A DNA stretch of 64,000 nucleotides from Pseudomonas jessenii (GTDB lineage Bacteria > Pseudomonadota > Gammaproteobacteria > Pseudomonadales > Pseudomonadaceae). The stretch covers positions 620,001 through 684,000 of the forward strand of contig NZ_NIWT01000003.1 in assembly GCF_002236115.1 (NCBI RefSeq), given 5' to 3'. Each line of letters starts with the position of its first letter. The first letter of the stretch is position 1. The notes beneath the pieces were generated by a model that did not search any database, had not been told where the DNA came from, and saw nothing but the letters and a program-made list of their open reading frames with translations. This document shows, in pieces, positions 8,822 through 17,849 of the stretch. The position numbers and the translations under genes are program-made.

Positions 8822-9495
8822 GTGAAGACCATTTCGACGACGAACTGGAAGGCAATGGCGGCGGAGGCGGCCCTCGTCATCCAATGGCGGCAAGGTTTCG
8901 TGGTTACCTGCCGGTTGTCGTCGACGTAGAGACCGGTGGCTTCAACTCGGCCACCGATGCCCTGCTGGAGATCGCCGCGACCACCATCGCCATGGATGAA
9001 AAGGGTTTTGTTTACCCGGATCACACCTACTTTTTCCGTGTCGAGCCGTTCGAAGGCGCGAACATCGAAGCGGCAGCCCTGGAATTCACCGGGATCAAGC
9101 TCGATCACCCGCTGCGCATGGCGGTGAGTGAAGAGTCTGCCCTGAACGATATCTTCCGCGGCGTGCGCAAGGCCCTCAAGGCCAACGGTTGCAAACGGGC
9201 GATCCTGGTCGGGCATAACAGCAGTTTCGACCTGGGCTTCCTGAATGCGGCAGTTGCGCGGCTGGACATGAAGCGCAATCCGTTCCATCCGTTCTCCAGC
9301 TTCGATACCGCAACGCTTGCCGGTCTCGCTTACGGCCAGACCGTGTTGGCCAAGGCGTGCCAGGCAGCGGACATCGACTTCGACGGTCGCGAGGCTCACT
9401 CGGCTCGCTACGATACCGAGAAGACGGCAGAGCTGTTCTGCGGCATCGTCAATCGCTGGAAGCAGATGGGTGGTTGGGAAGACTTCGGCGACTGA
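8818..9495 (+). CDS. rnt: Ribonuclease T
   Basis: A DEDD 3'-5' exoribonuclease that trims tRNA and other stable RNA 3' ends. The 225-residue protein shows [22 protein letters not shown] (first Asp and Glu), [13 protein letters not shown] (second Asp) and [14 protein letters not shown] (last His and Asp). A glycine-rich stretch near the N terminus ([11 protein letters not shown]) precedes the catalytic domain. The start is the GTG that overlaps the pyrC stop; no better in-frame start exists nearby. Confidence 0.96.
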   Translation: MSEDHFDDELEGNGGGGGPRHPMAARFRGYLPVVVDVETGGFNSATDALLEIAATTIAMDEKGFVYPDHTYFFRVEPFEGANIEAAALEFTGIKLDHPLRMAVSEESALNDIFRGVRKALKANGCKRAILVGHNSSFDLGFLNAAVARLDMKRNPFHPFSSFDTATLAGLAYGQTVLAKACQAADIDFDGREAHSARYDTEKTAELFCGIVNRWKQMGGWEDFGD

Positions 9496-9516
9496 TGGTG
9501 ACTGCTGCTTGCTCTT

Positions 9517-9618
9517 TGTAGGAGCCGAGCTTGCTCGCGATGGACGTCAACGATAACGCGGGGAGCCTGGTTCCCCCGCGGTGTTCATGATTCCATCGCG
9601 AGCAAGCTCGCTCCTACA
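9517..9618. repeat. REP inverted pair (TGTAGGAGC type)
   Basis: Two REP units face each other: the left arm TGTAGGAGCCGAGCTTGCTC and the right arm ending GCAAGCTCGCTCCTACA, with about 60 bases between. The left arm has an extra C relative to other copies in the window. Confidence 0.9.
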
Positions 9619-9633
9619 GGGACTTCAGCACAT

Positions 9634-9664
9634 AAAAAAACCGGCCTCGAAGGCCGGTTTTTTT
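9634..9664. terminator. Bidirectional terminator between rnt and the peroxiredoxin gene
   Basis: AAACCGGCCT-CGA-AGGCCGGTTT with an A-run on the left and a T-run on the right can stop transcription from both convergent genes. Confidence 0.9.
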
Positions 9665-9678
9665 ATACCTGGAACGCC

Positions 9679-10281
9679 TTACAGAGCGGCAGCGTGCTCG
9701 GTCAGGTAAGCAGCAACGCCTTCTGGCGAAGCGTTCATGCCTTTGTCGCCTTTTTTCCAGTTGGCAGGGCAGACTTCGCCGTGCTCTTCGTGGAATTGCA
9801 GAGCGTCGACCAGACGGATCAGCTCTTCCATGTTACGGCCCAGCGGCAGGTCGTTGACGATCTGCGAGCGGACAACGCCTTTGTCGTCGATCAGGAACGC
9901 GCCACGGAAAGCCACGCCATCAGCGGACTGAACGTCGTAGGCCTTCATGATGTCCTGCTTGATGTCGGCAGCCATGGTGTAGCGAACCTGGCCGATACCG
10001 CCATTGTTCACTGGAGTGTTGCGCCATGCGTTGTGGGTGAAGTGCGAGTCGATCGAAACAGCGATCACTTCAACGTTGCGTGCCTTGAAGTCAGACATGC
10101 GGTTGTCCAGAGCGATCAGCTCGGACGGGCAAACGAAGGTGAAGTCCAGTGGATAGAAGAACACCAGGCCGTATTTGCCTTTGATCGCCGAGGACAGGGT
10201 GAAGCTGTCAACGATCTCGCCATTGCCGAGTACGGCCGGTACGGTGAAGTCAGGGGCTTGTTTGCCTACGAGTACGCTCAT
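9679..10281 (-). CDS. Typical 2-Cys peroxiredoxin (AhpC/Prx1 type)
   Basis: A cytoplasmic thiol peroxidase of 200 residues that reduces hydrogen peroxide and organic peroxides. The peroxidatic Cys51 is in FYPLDFTFVCPSE and the resolving Cys171 is in HGEVCPANW, the typical 2-Cys layout. It is a second AhpC-like protein found next to rnt and bfd in pseudomonads. The reductant is not encoded nearby. ATG 10281 is preceded by AGGAGAT, a strong ribosome site. Confidence 0.93.
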   Translation of the reverse strand: MSVLVGKQAPDFTVPAVLGNGEIVDSFTLSSAIKGKYGLVFFYPLDFTFVCPSELIALDNRMSDFKARNVEVIAVSIDSHFTHNAWRNTPVNNGGIGQVRYTMAADIKQDIMKAYDVQSADGVAFRGAFLIDDKGVVRSQIVNDLPLGRNMEELIRLVDALQFHEEHGEVCPANWKKGDKGMNASPEGVAAYLTEHAAAL

Positions 10282-10524
10282 TGGATATCTCCTGGTGTAA
10301 TAGCGTGAGAAACAGGGTTCGCATCAGCCTGCCACCCTGAGGCGACAGCCCTGTGACACGATCCCCGGTCGCAAAAGACCGGCCATCATACACCGCGTGT
10401 TTGAGCTGGCTTAGCTGTTTTTTCCCCGTACGATGAAATCCCCGCCGGTTTTGGATCACCGATTTGCCAGGCAGACCGTTCGTCAGCCATACCCGTTTAT
10501 GACGAAAAGTGCTCTGAAACCACT

Positions 10525-10553
10525 TTGACAATCATTCTCGTTAACATTAAGAT
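10525..10553 (+). promoter_or_regulatory. bfd promoter with Fur-like box
   Basis: TTGACA (10525-10530), a 17-base spacer and TAAGAT (10548-10553) form a good sigma-70 promoter. The spacer region 10527-10545 matches the 19-base Fur consensus at 13 positions by eye. Iron-repressed bfd transcription is known in P. aeruginosa and fits release of iron from bacterioferritin under starvation. Confidence 0.6.
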
Positions 10554-10592
10554 CCATCGCAATTGAGTCACAATCAGCGACGGTCCTTCCCT

Positions 10593-10811
10593 ATGTATGT
10601 TTGCCTCTGCACTGGCGTCACCGACGGTCAAATCCGCGATGCGATCTATGAAGGATGCTGCAGCTACAAGGAAGTCCGTGTGGCCACCGGCGTTGCGAGC
10701 CAGTGCGGCAAATGTGCCTGCCTCGCCAAGGAAGTGGTCCGAGAGACCCTGACCAAACTGCAAACGGCCCAGGCTGCAATTCCTTATCCAGCAGAATTTA
10801 CCGCAGCTTAA
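10593..10811 (+). CDS. bfd: Bacterioferritin-associated ferredoxin
   Basis: A 72-residue [2Fe-2S] protein that passes electrons to the haem of BfrB so that stored Fe(III) is reduced and released. The four cluster ligands Cys4, Cys6, Cys38 and Cys41 are all present (MYVCLCTGVTD and SQCGKCA). The start ATG is internal to a longer TTG frame, and ATG 10593 gives the known N terminus. The partner bfrB follows 198 bases downstream on the same strand after a terminator, so the two are separately transcribed. Confidence 0.96.
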   Translation: MYVCLCTGVTDGQIRDAIYEGCCSYKEVRVATGVASQCGKCACLAKEVVRETLTKLQTAQAAIPYPAEFTAA

Positions 10812-10827
10812 ACATCGAATTTCAAAG

Positions 10828-10852
10828 AACCGGACATATGTCCGGTTTTTTT
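10828..10852 (+). terminator. Terminator after bfd
   Basis: AACCGGACA-TA-TGTCCGGTT followed by seven T separates bfd from bfrB. Confidence 0.88.
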
Positions 10853-11009
10853 ATGCCTCAAAATCAACTAGTTATGCTCTAGACGCGGAACACAAACATT
10901 CTTATTCCGATTAATTTTCATTTAAGTTTCAATAACTTAGGTTTGACACTATTAAGTACGAGGCTCAAACTCTGCTCTATTGACAGCTAATACAGGGCAG
11001 GACCCCATC

Positions 11010-11486
11010 ATGAAAGGCGACGTTACAGTCATCCAGCATCTCAACAAGATCCTCGCCAATGAGCTGGTCGCGATCAATCAATACTTCCTGCATGCGCGCA
11101 TGTATGAAGATTGGGGCCTGAACAAGCTCGGCAAGCACGAGTACCACGAATCCATCGACGAGATGAAGCACGCGGACAAGCTGATCAAGCGCATCCTGTT
11201 CCTTGAAGGCCTGCCGAATGTCCAGGACCTGGGCAAGCTGCACATCGGCGAGCACACCAAGGAAATGCTTGAGTGTGACCTGCGTATCGAGAAAACCGGC
11301 CATGCCGATCTCAAAGTGGCTATCGCGCATTGCGAAAAGGTTGGCGACTTCGGTAGCCGTGAACTGCTTGAAGACATCCTCGAGTCCGAAGAAGAACATA
11401 TCGACTGGCTGGAAACCCAACTGGGCCTGATCGATAAAGTGGGCCTTGAGAACTATCTGCAATCGCAGATGGGCGAAGACGAGTAA
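11010..11486 (+). CDS. bfrB: Bacterioferritin BfrB
   Basis: An iron-storage protein forming a 24-subunit haem-containing shell. The 158-residue protein carries haem ligand Met52 in [16 protein letters not shown] and the ferroxidase residues Glu18, Glu51 and His54 plus EHIDWLE further on. The Met52 and its surroundings mark a true bacterioferritin rather than ferritin FtnA. The upstream gap is AT-rich and has TTGACA at 10943-10948 as a possible -35. A terminator follows. Bfd encoded just upstream is its reductase partner. Confidence 0.96.
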   Translation: MKGDVTVIQHLNKILANELVAINQYFLHARMYEDWGLNKLGKHEYHESIDEMKHADKLIKRILFLEGLPNVQDLGKLHIGEHTKEMLECDLRIEKTGHADLKVAIAHCEKVGDFGSRELLEDILESEEEHIDWLETQLGLIDKVGLENYLQSQMGEDE

Positions 11487-11513
11487 GTTCTACGCCATTA
11501 ATCTCGATGCAAT

Positions 11514-11551
11514 AAAAAGCCCCGCTCTCTTTGAAGAGGCGGGGCTTTTTT
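11514..11551 (+). terminator. Terminator after bfrB
   Basis: AAAGCCCCGC and GCGGGGCTTT form a long stem with an internal CTC/GAG extension, followed by T6. Confidence 0.9.
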
Positions 11552-11562
11552 GTGCCTGCCGT

Positions 11563-11676
11563 TGTAGGAGCGAGCTTGCTCCGGGCGGCGTTCCGACGAT
11601 GGTCGTTAACGATAACGCTGGGAGCCTGACACCCAGCGGCGTTCTTTAGTCCATCGCGAGCGAGCTCGCTCCTACA
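11563..11676. repeat. REP inverted pair
   Basis: The left arm starts TGTAGGAGCGAGCTTGCTC and the right arm ends GAGCTCGCTCCTACA. The middle contains GTTAACGATAACGCTGGGAG, also found in the copy at 58281-58380. Confidence 0.9.
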
Positions 11677-11685
11677 GGAAGCGAA

Positions 11686-12027
11686 TCAGGCTTCGGTCTT
11701 TGGAGCAGCAGCCTTGGCGGCGGCGTCCTTGATCAGGCTCTGCAGCGAACCGTCAGCAGCCATTTCAGTCATGATGTCGCTACCGCCGACCAGCTCACCG
11801 GCAACCCACAGCTGTGGGAAGGTTGGCCAGTTGGCGTATTTTGGCAGGTTGGCGCGGATTTCCGGGTTCTGCAGGATGTCCACGTACGCAAACTTTTCGC
11901 CACACGCCATCACGGCCTGCGCGGCTTTCGCGGAGAAGCCGCACTGCGGGGCATTCGGCGAGCCTTTCATGTAAAGCAGAATGGTGTTGTTGGCAATCTG
12001 CTCTTTAATCGTTTCGATGATATCCAT
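11686..12027 (-). CDS. grxD: Monothiol glutaredoxin Grx4
   Basis: A 113-residue CGFS-type glutaredoxin that carries [2Fe-2S] clusters and delivers them to Fe-S enzymes. The sequence has KGSPNAPQCGFSAKA with the single active-site Cys, plus WPTFPQLWVAGELVGGSDI, the glutathione-binding signature. A tail of Ala/Lys follows. ATG 12027 (MDIIETIKEQI) is the family start. The neighbouring iron-storage genes bfd and bfrB fit a role in iron economy. Confidence 0.96.
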   Translation of the reverse strand: MDIIETIKEQIANNTILLYMKGSPNAPQCGFSAKAAQAVMACGEKFAYVDILQNPEIRANLPKYANWPTFPQLWVAGELVGGSDIMTEMAADGSLQSLIKDAAAKAAAPKTEA

Positions 12028-12124
12028 GGAGCACCTCGGCTGAACTTTCCGACTCATGGGTCGGCACGGTGGCGCATTGTAACGGAAAGCCGAGCGCCCT
12101 GCTCGGTCTCTCCGTCTGACTGAT

Positions 12125-14233
12125 TCACGCCGCCACCACGATCACCGGCACACCATTGAGCGCGGCATTTCCCGACAGTTCGTCAATCTGGCGTTCGTCG
12201 GTCAGGTCGTTGGCGCTGGAGCCCGGTTGACTGCTGGCAATCGACATTTGCACGCCCGGCCGCGCGTGCCCCCAGCCGTGAGGCAGGCTGACCACGCCTT
12301 TCATCATGTCCAGACTGCCAAGCACTTCGACTTCGATCACACCCACCCGCGAACTGACCCGAACGCGCTGTCCGTCGCTGAGCCCGCGACAGGCCAGATC
12401 GTCCGGATGCATCAGCAACTGGTGACGCGGCTTGCCCTTTACCAACCGATGATAGTTATGCATCCATGAATTGTTGCTGCGTACATGCCGGCGGCCAATC
12501 ATCAACAACTCGTCGGCGGCCGGCGCCTTCAAGGCTGCAAAGCGCGCCAGGTCAGCGAGAATCGCCGCAGGCGCGGCCTGGATGCGTTGATTGGCAGTCT
12601 TCAGGCGTGGCGTCAGGTTAGGCTTGAGCGCGCCCAGATCGACGCCATGGGGATGATCGAACAAAGTCGCCAGCGACAGCTTGTGCTCTGAATTGTCGCC
12701 GTACATTCCCATGCGCAAGCCGAGATCGATCATTTGCGCTGGGGCGATGGTGGGCTTCAGTTCTTTGCCGGTCCTGACGGCAAATGCCTTGGCCAGGCCG
12801 ACGAAAATCTCCCAGTCGTGCAATGCACCCTGGGGTTTGGCGAGGATGGCGCGGTTGAAACGGCTGACGTTGCGCACCGCGAACAGGTTGAACGTGGTGT
12901 CGTAATGGTCGTTTTCCAGCGCCGATGTGGACGGCAGGATCAGGTCGGCGTAACGCGTGGTTTCATTGATGTACAGGTCGATACTGACCATGAACTCCAG
13001 CCCGTCCAGCGCCTGTTCGAGTTGTCGGCCATTGGGTGTGGACAACACCGGATTGCCCGCCACGGTGATCAGCGCGCGGACTTGCCCTTCCCCTTCAGTG
13101 AGCATCTCTTCGGCCAGCGCCGAGACAGGTAGTTCTCCGGCGTACTCCGGGCGCCCGGAAACCCGGCTCTGCCACAGATTGAAATGCCCGCCCGAGGTCG
13201 ACGCCACCAGATCCACTGCTGGCTCGGTACACAAGGCACCACCCACGCGATCGAGATTGCCGGTGACCAGGTTGATCAACTGCACCACCCAATGGCACAG
13301 AGTACCGAAGGCCTGGGTCGAGACGCCCATGCGGCCATAGCAGACTGCACTCGGTGCCGCGGCGAAGTCCCGCGCCAACTGGCGGATCTGTTCGGCCGGT
13401 ACGGCGCACAACGGACTCATGGCCTCGGCAGTGAACGGTGCGACGGCCTCCCGTACGTCCTCCAGGCCGTCCACCGGCAGATGACTGTCGCGGGTCAGAC
13501 CTTCAGCGAACAAGGTATTGAGCAGGCCGAACAACAGCGCTGCATCACCGCCCGGGCGTACGAACAGATGCTGGTCGGCAATCGCCGCCGTTTCACTACG
13601 GCGCGGATCGACCACCACCACCTTGCCACCCCGGGCCTGTATCGCCTTCAAGCGTTTCTCCACATCCGGCACGGTCATGATGCTGCCGTTCGAAGCCAGT
13701 GGATTGCCGCCCAGGATCAGCATGAAATCGGTGTGGTCGATGTCCGGGATCGGCAGCAGCAGACCGTGGCCGTACATCAAATGACTGGTCAGGTGATGGG
13801 GCAATTGATCGACCGACGTAGCGGAAAACCGGTTGCGGGTTTTCAACAGGCCGAGGAAGTAATTGCTGTGGGTCATCAACCCGTAATTGTGCACGCTCGG
13901 GTTGCCCTGATAGACCGCCACCGCGTTTTGCCCGTGATGCGCCTGAATGGCAGCGAGGCGTTCGGCGACCAGATTGAATGCCGCTTCCCACTCGATGGGC
14001 TGCCATTCATTGCCCACCCGCTGCATCGGCTGATGCAGGCGATCCGGATCGTTCTGAATGTCTTGCAACGCCACGGCCTTGGGGCAGATGTGCCCACGAC
14101 TGAACGTATCCTGGGGGTCGCCCTTGATCGAAGTGATCTGGACGTTACCGCCTTCGCCCCTGGTGGTTTCGATAGTCAGGCCACAGATGGCTTCGCACAA
14201 ATGGCAAGCACGGTGATGGAGAGTCTTGGTCAT
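12125..14233 (-). CDS. Molybdopterin oxidoreductase with N-terminal 4Fe-4S motif
   Basis: A member of the DMSO-reductase/formate-dehydrogenase superfamily, 702 residues, predicted cytoplasmic because no twin-arginine signal is visible. The N terminus has cysteines 10, 13, 17 and 50 (CHLCEAIC and GHICPKA) for one [4Fe-4S] cluster. Central motifs include GNPLASNGSI, VDPRRSETA and the C-terminal MGD-binding stretch (LLMHPDDLACRGL, LPHGWGHARPG). The region that normally gives the Mo ligand reads ATSVDQLPHHLTSH, with no Cys or selenocysteine at the expected place. The substrate is unknown; no partner subunits are adjacent. It starts after a gap of 570 bases before argF. Confidence 0.85.
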   Translation of the reverse strand: MTKTLHHRACHLCEAICGLTIETTRGEGGNVQITSIKGDPQDTFSRGHICPKAVALQDIQNDPDRLHQPMQRVGNEWQPIEWEAAFNLVAERLAAIQAHHGQNAVAVYQGNPSVHNYGLMTHSNYFLGLLKTRNRFSATSVDQLPHHLTSHLMYGHGLLLPIPDIDHTDFMLILGGNPLASNGSIMTVPDVEKRLKAIQARGGKVVVVDPRRSETAAIADQHLFVRPGGDAALLFGLLNTLFAEGLTRDSHLPVDGLEDVREAVAPFTAEAMSPLCAVPAEQIRQLARDFAAAPSAVCYGRMGVSTQAFGTLCHWVVQLINLVTGNLDRVGGALCTEPAVDLVASTSGGHFNLWQSRVSGRPEYAGELPVSALAEEMLTEGEGQVRALITVAGNPVLSTPNGRQLEQALDGLEFMVSIDLYINETTRYADLILPSTSALENDHYDTTFNLFAVRNVSRFNRAILAKPQGALHDWEIFVGLAKAFAVRTGKELKPTIAPAQMIDLGLRMGMYGDNSEHKLSLATLFDHPHGVDLGALKPNLTPRLKTANQRIQAAPAAILADLARFAALKAPAADELLMIGRRHVRSNNSWMHNYHRLVKGKPRHQLLMHPDDLACRGLSDGQRVRVSSRVGVIEVEVLGSLDMMKGVVSLPHGWGHARPGVQMSIASSQPGSSANDLTDERQIDELSGNAALNGVPVIVVAA

Positions 14234-14804
14234 GGCCAGTCTCTGTCTTGTTATGGGCGGGCAACGTAGGCCGCGGAAACAAAACTATGGCGCCAGAGCC
14301 GCCGACACGCCAGCGACGTTCGTCTTGTGAATCGAGGGTTATCAGGCCAGCCGATGGCCGTCCGAGTTCAGTTCGAAGGCAGCCTGGGCGGCGCCTGCAA
14401 CTGAAATTCCTGAAGGGTTTCAATCGGTCCGTGGGGTCCATGCGCGCCGGTCTGCTCGCCGATCGGGCGCCAGTGCTCATCAAGCCCGGCGCTGATGAAT
14501 GACAAGTCAAAAACCGACTGTCAGCGCACCATTGCCGCCTCGCCTGATTGCCAAGCCCCGAGGGGCCGGTGTACAAATGAACCGCTGCTATCAGGAAACA
14601 GGCTTCAAAAGCGCTACCTCGGTAAACCCGTAGCACCTCTGAAACTCCCTAAAAACTGTAGCCCTATTGGTAAGACGCGACATTTAATTATAAGATCGCG
14701 CCTTCCCCTATTTCGTCGCCCCGTGCGGCTTACGCCGCAGGTCTCGCCCGTTGTTCCGTTAAACAAGGCTTTGAGCATCTGCGGTTTGTAGCAAAAGGTA
14801 GTCA
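14234..14804. other. Long intergenic region before argF
   Basis: I see no convincing gene. A minus-strand frame from TTG 14505 to 14368 would encode 45 residues (FISAGLDEHWRPIGEQ and so on), but it has no ribosome site and no recognised relatives, so it may be a remnant. The right end holds the argF promoter. Confidence 0.5.
14667..14694 (+). promoter_or_regulatory. argF promoter with overlapping ArgR-type motif
   Basis: TTGGTA (14667-14672), a 16-base spacer and TATAAG (14689-14694) form a likely sigma-70 promoter. On the minus strand, TGTCGC-N8-AA covers 14667-14682, so a bound ArgR would block the -35 and spacer. ArgR repression of argF is established in P. aeruginosa. Confidence 0.55.
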
Positions 14805-15728
14805 ATGATGAGCGCAAGGCACTTTCTCTCCCTGATGGATTGCACGCCCGAAGAGCTGGTCAGCGTGATCCGTCGAGGCGTTGAGCTCAAGGACCTGCGT
14901 AACCGCGGCGTACTGTTCGAGCCTCTGAAAAACCGCGTCCTGGGAATGATTTTCGAGAAATCCTCGACCCGTACCCGGATCTCCTTCGAGGCCGGCATGA
15001 TCCAGCTCGGCGGGCAGGCGATCTTCCTGTCGCCACGTGACACCCAACTGGGTCGTGGCGAGCCGATCGGCGACTGCGCCATCGTCATGTCGAGCATGCT
15101 CGATGCAGTGATGATCCGTACCTTTGCCCACAGCAACCTGACCGAATTCGCCGCCAACTCCCGCGTACCGGTGATCAACGGCCTGTCCGATGACCTGCAC
15201 CCCTGCCAGTTGCTGGCCGACATGCAGACCTTCCTCGAACACCGCGGCTCCATCCAGGGCAAGACCGTGGCCTGGATTGGCGACGGCAACAACATGTGCA
15301 ACAGCTATATAGAAGCGGCGATCCAGTTCGACTTCCAGTTGCGCGTAGCCTGCCCGGAAGGCTATGAACCCAACCCGGTGTTCCTGGTCAAGGCCGGCGA
15401 TCGGGTCACCATCGTTCGCGATCCGAAGGAAGCCGTGCGTGGTGCACATCTGGTGAGCACCGACGTCTGGACCTCCATGGGCCAGGAAGAGGAAACCGCC
15501 AAGCGTCTGCAACTGTTCGCTCCGTATCAGGTCAACCGCGCCCTGCTCGACCTGGCCGCTGAAGACGTGCTGTTCATGCACTGCTTGCCAGCGCACCGCG
15601 GCGAGGAAATCAGCATCGACCTGCTCGATGACAAGCGCTCGGTGGCCTGGGATCAAGCCGAAAACCGTCTGCACGCGCAAAAAGCCCTGCTCGAGTTCCT
15701 CGTCGAACCGGCGTATCACCACGCATGA
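14805..15728 (+). CDS. argF: Ornithine carbamoyltransferase (anabolic)
   Basis: Forms citrulline from ornithine and carbamoyl phosphate in arginine synthesis. The 307-residue protein has the carbamoyl-phosphate motif [12 protein letters not shown], the family motif [14 protein letters not shown], and the ornithine-binding [12 protein letters not shown]. The short form and sequence match the anabolic ArgF of P. aeruginosa rather than catabolic ArcB. ATG 14805 and ATG 14808 are adjacent; the known P. aeruginosa protein begins MSARHFLS, equal to 14808. AAGGTA precedes the start. The stop overlaps the next gene as ATGA. Confidence 0.97.
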   Translation: MMSARHFLSLMDCTPEELVSVIRRGVELKDLRNRGVLFEPLKNRVLGMIFEKSSTRTRISFEAGMIQLGGQAIFLSPRDTQLGRGEPIGDCAIVMSSMLDAVMIRTFAHSNLTEFAANSRVPVINGLSDDLHPCQLLADMQTFLEHRGSIQGKTVAWIGDGNNMCNSYIEAAIQFDFQLRVACPEGYEPNPVFLVKAGDRVTIVRDPKEAVRGAHLVSTDVWTSMGQEEETAKRLQLFAPYQVNRALLDLAAEDVLFMHCLPAHRGEEISIDLLDDKRSVAWDQAENRLHAQKALLEFLVEPAYHHA

Positions 15729-16834
15729 GCCAGCCATTACTGCTTAACCTGCGCAACCTCGCCTGCGGCTATCAAGACCAGCGCGTGGTGCAGAACCTCA
15801 ACCTGCACCTGAACGCAGGCGACATCGGTTGCCTGCTGGGCTCGTCGGGCTGCGGCAAGACCACCACCCTGAGGGCGATTGCCGGTTTCGAACCGGTGCA
15901 CGAAGGCGAAATCCAGCTGGCTGGCGAGACCATCTCCAGCGCCGGTTTCACCCTTGCGCCGGAGAAACGTCGCATCGGCATGGTGTTCCAGGACTACGCG
16001 CTGTTTCCGCATTTGAGCGTGGCCGACAACATCGCCTTCGGCATTCGCAAGCATCCGCAAAAGGATCGCGTGACCGAAGAGCTGCTGGAACTGGTCAACC
16101 TGAAGAATCTCGGCAAGCGTTTCCCCCACGAGCTTTCAGGAGGTCAGCAGCAACGTGTCGCACTGGCCCGTGCCCTGGCGCCGGAACCGCAACTGCTGTT
16201 GCTCGACGAACCCTTCTCCAACCTTGATGGCGAATTGCGCCGCAAGCTCAGCCATGAAGTACGCGACATCCTCAAGGCCCGTGGCACCAGCGCGATTCTG
16301 GTGACTCACGACCAGGAAGAAGCCTTCGCGGTCAGCGACCACGTTGGAGTGTTCAAGGAAGGTCGCCTGGAACAGTGGGATACGCCTTACAACCTGTATC
16401 ACGAACCCCTGACACCTTTTGTCGCGAGTTTCATCGGCCAGGGCTATTTCATTCGCGGTCAGTTGAGCAGCCCCGAATCGGTGCAAACCGAACTGGGTGA
16501 GTTGCGCGGCAATCGGGCCTACACCTGGCCGGTAGGCGGCGCCGTGGACGTGTTGCTGCGCCCGGACGATATCGTCTATGCGCCGGACAGCGCCCTGAAG
16601 GCGCGAATTGCCGGCAAGACGTTCCTGGGTGCATCGACCCTGTATCGCTTGCAACTGCCGACAGGCGCACAGCTGGAGTCGATTTTCCCGAGCCATGTCG
16701 ATCGTCAGGTTGGGGCGGATGTGGGTATTCGTGTCGCGGCTGAACACCTGGTGCTGTTCCAGGCGTCCGGCAGCACGGCGGCGCAGATTCCAGCTGTTGA
16801 ATCAGGTGTCCGGCGCTACAGCACGGCCAACTGA
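15725..16834 (+). CDS. ABC transporter ATP-binding protein, Fe3+/spermidine-like, orphan
   Basis: A 369-residue ATPase with Walker [12 protein letters not shown]-loop [14 protein letters not shown], signature [15 protein letters not shown], Walker [13 protein letters not shown] and switch His in VTHDQEEAF. The C-terminal part from about residue 240 is a TOBE-type regulatory domain ([12 protein letters not shown]). It resembles FbpC/PotA ATPases, but no permease or binding protein is encoded nearby. It overlaps argF by four bases, a coupling also seen in P. aeruginosa. The substrate is unknown; it may serve a transporter encoded elsewhere. Confidence 0.88.
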   Translation: MSQPLLLNLRNLACGYQDQRVVQNLNLHLNAGDIGCLLGSSGCGKTTTLRAIAGFEPVHEGEIQLAGETISSAGFTLAPEKRRIGMVFQDYALFPHLSVADNIAFGIRKHPQKDRVTEELLELVNLKNLGKRFPHELSGGQQQRVALARALAPEPQLLLLDEPFSNLDGELRRKLSHEVRDILKARGTSAILVTHDQEEAFAVSDHVGVFKEGRLEQWDTPYNLYHEPLTPFVASFIGQGYFIRGQLSSPESVQTELGELRGNRAYTWPVGGAVDVLLRPDDIVYAPDSALKARIAGKTFLGASTLYRLQLPTGAQLESIFPSHVDRQVGADVGIRVAAEHLVLFQASGSTAAQIPAVESGVRRYSTAN

Positions 16835-16846
16835 TACCCCCCCTAC

Positions 16847-16945
16847 TGTAGGAGCGAGCTTGCTCGCGATGGACGACAACGATAACGCGTGCAACCGGAA
16901 TGAACGCGTTATCCAGACGTTTTTCGCGAGCAAGCTCGCTCCTAC
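16847..16945. repeat. REP inverted pair
   Basis: The left arm is TGTAGGAGCGAGCTTGCTCG and the right arm ends CGAGCAAGCTCGCTCCTAC. It sits between the convergent ABC ATPase gene and the phzF-like gene. Confidence 0.9.
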
Positions 16946-16957
16946 GCTGGGTTTGCG

Positions 16958-17740
16958 TTATCGCAGCATCAGCGTGCCACTGGCAACCAGGGTCGCATTG
17001 CCGCCGATCCTCACCCGATCGCCTTCCAGTTGGCAGAACAATTCCCCACCCCGCGCCGAACGCTGAAAAGCCGTCAGGCTCGACTTGGCCAAACGCTTTG
17101 ACCAGTACGGAATCAGAAGGCAATGGGTCGATCCGGTCACCGGGTCTTCATTGATGCCGATTGCCGGGGCGAAGTAGCGGGAAACGAAATCGTGCTGCTC
17201 GCCCCGCGCCGTCACGATGGCGCCCAGCCATGGCAGTTTCGCCAGGGCCACCATGTCCGGCTTGCAGTCGAGCACGGCTTGCTCCGACTCCAGCACCACA
17301 AACAGCTCATTTGAAGCCAGTACCTCAACAGCCTTCACGCCCAGTGCACGCTCGATGTCCGAGATCACGTTCACCGGCGATGCAGTGATCGCCGGGAAAT
17401 CCAGCCACAGCCGCCCACCTTCACGGGTCACGCCCAACGGGCCGGATTTGCAGGTGAAGTCCAGTCGCTCGACGGACTCCTTATAAATCTCGAACAGCAC
17501 ATGAGCGCTAGCCAGCGTCGCGTGACCGCACAATGGCACCTCGGTGGTCGGCGTAAACCAACGGATGTGCCAGCCCTGCCCTTCACGCACGACAAACGCC
17601 GTTTCGGCGAGGTTGTGTTCGGCGGCAATCTTTTGCATCAACTCATCGGCGAGCCAGGTGTCGAGCCGATAGACCATCGCCGGATTGCCGCTAAATGGCT
17701 GATTGCTGAACGCGTCGACCTGATGAAACTCCAGTTGCAT
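16958..17740 (-). CDS. PhzF-family isomerase/epimerase
   Basis: A 260-residue member of the diaminopimelate-epimerase-like PhzF fold. Catalytic Glu46 lies in AEHNLAETAFVV, and the second half has GINEDPVTGSTHC, the family loop that closes the active site. VDAFSNQPFSGNPAMV is the N-terminal signature. No phenazine genes surround it, so it is probably a housekeeping paralogue of unknown substrate, not true phzF. The product is a cytoplasmic enzyme. Confidence 0.88.
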   Translation of the reverse strand: MQLEFHQVDAFSNQPFSGNPAMVYRLDTWLADELMQKIAAEHNLAETAFVVREGQGWHIRWFTPTTEVPLCGHATLASAHVLFEIYKESVERLDFTCKSGPLGVTREGGRLWLDFPAITASPVNVISDIERALGVKAVEVLASNELFVVLESEQAVLDCKPDMVALAKLPWLGAIVTARGEQHDFVSRYFAPAIGINEDPVTGSTHCLLIPYWSKRLAKSSLTAFQRSARGGELFCQLEGDRVRIGGNATLVASGTLMLR

Positions 17741-17849
17741 AACCTTCTCCCTTTGTCAGACCACCCAGCATGCCGCGCTGGCTCAACCGGCACCAGTGAC
17801 AGAGCAAGCTGATTTTCACCATACAGCGCTGCGCGGACTCCGATGATGT

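Noticed and set aside
9517..11676. Repeated TGTAGGAGCGAGC units as a CRISPR array
   Set aside because: The units are dispersed inverted REP pairs at gene ends, not evenly spaced direct repeats, and no cas genes are present.
16958..17740. phzF as part of a phenazine cluster
   Set aside because: No other phenazine genes occur nearby; the protein is a general PhzF-family enzyme.
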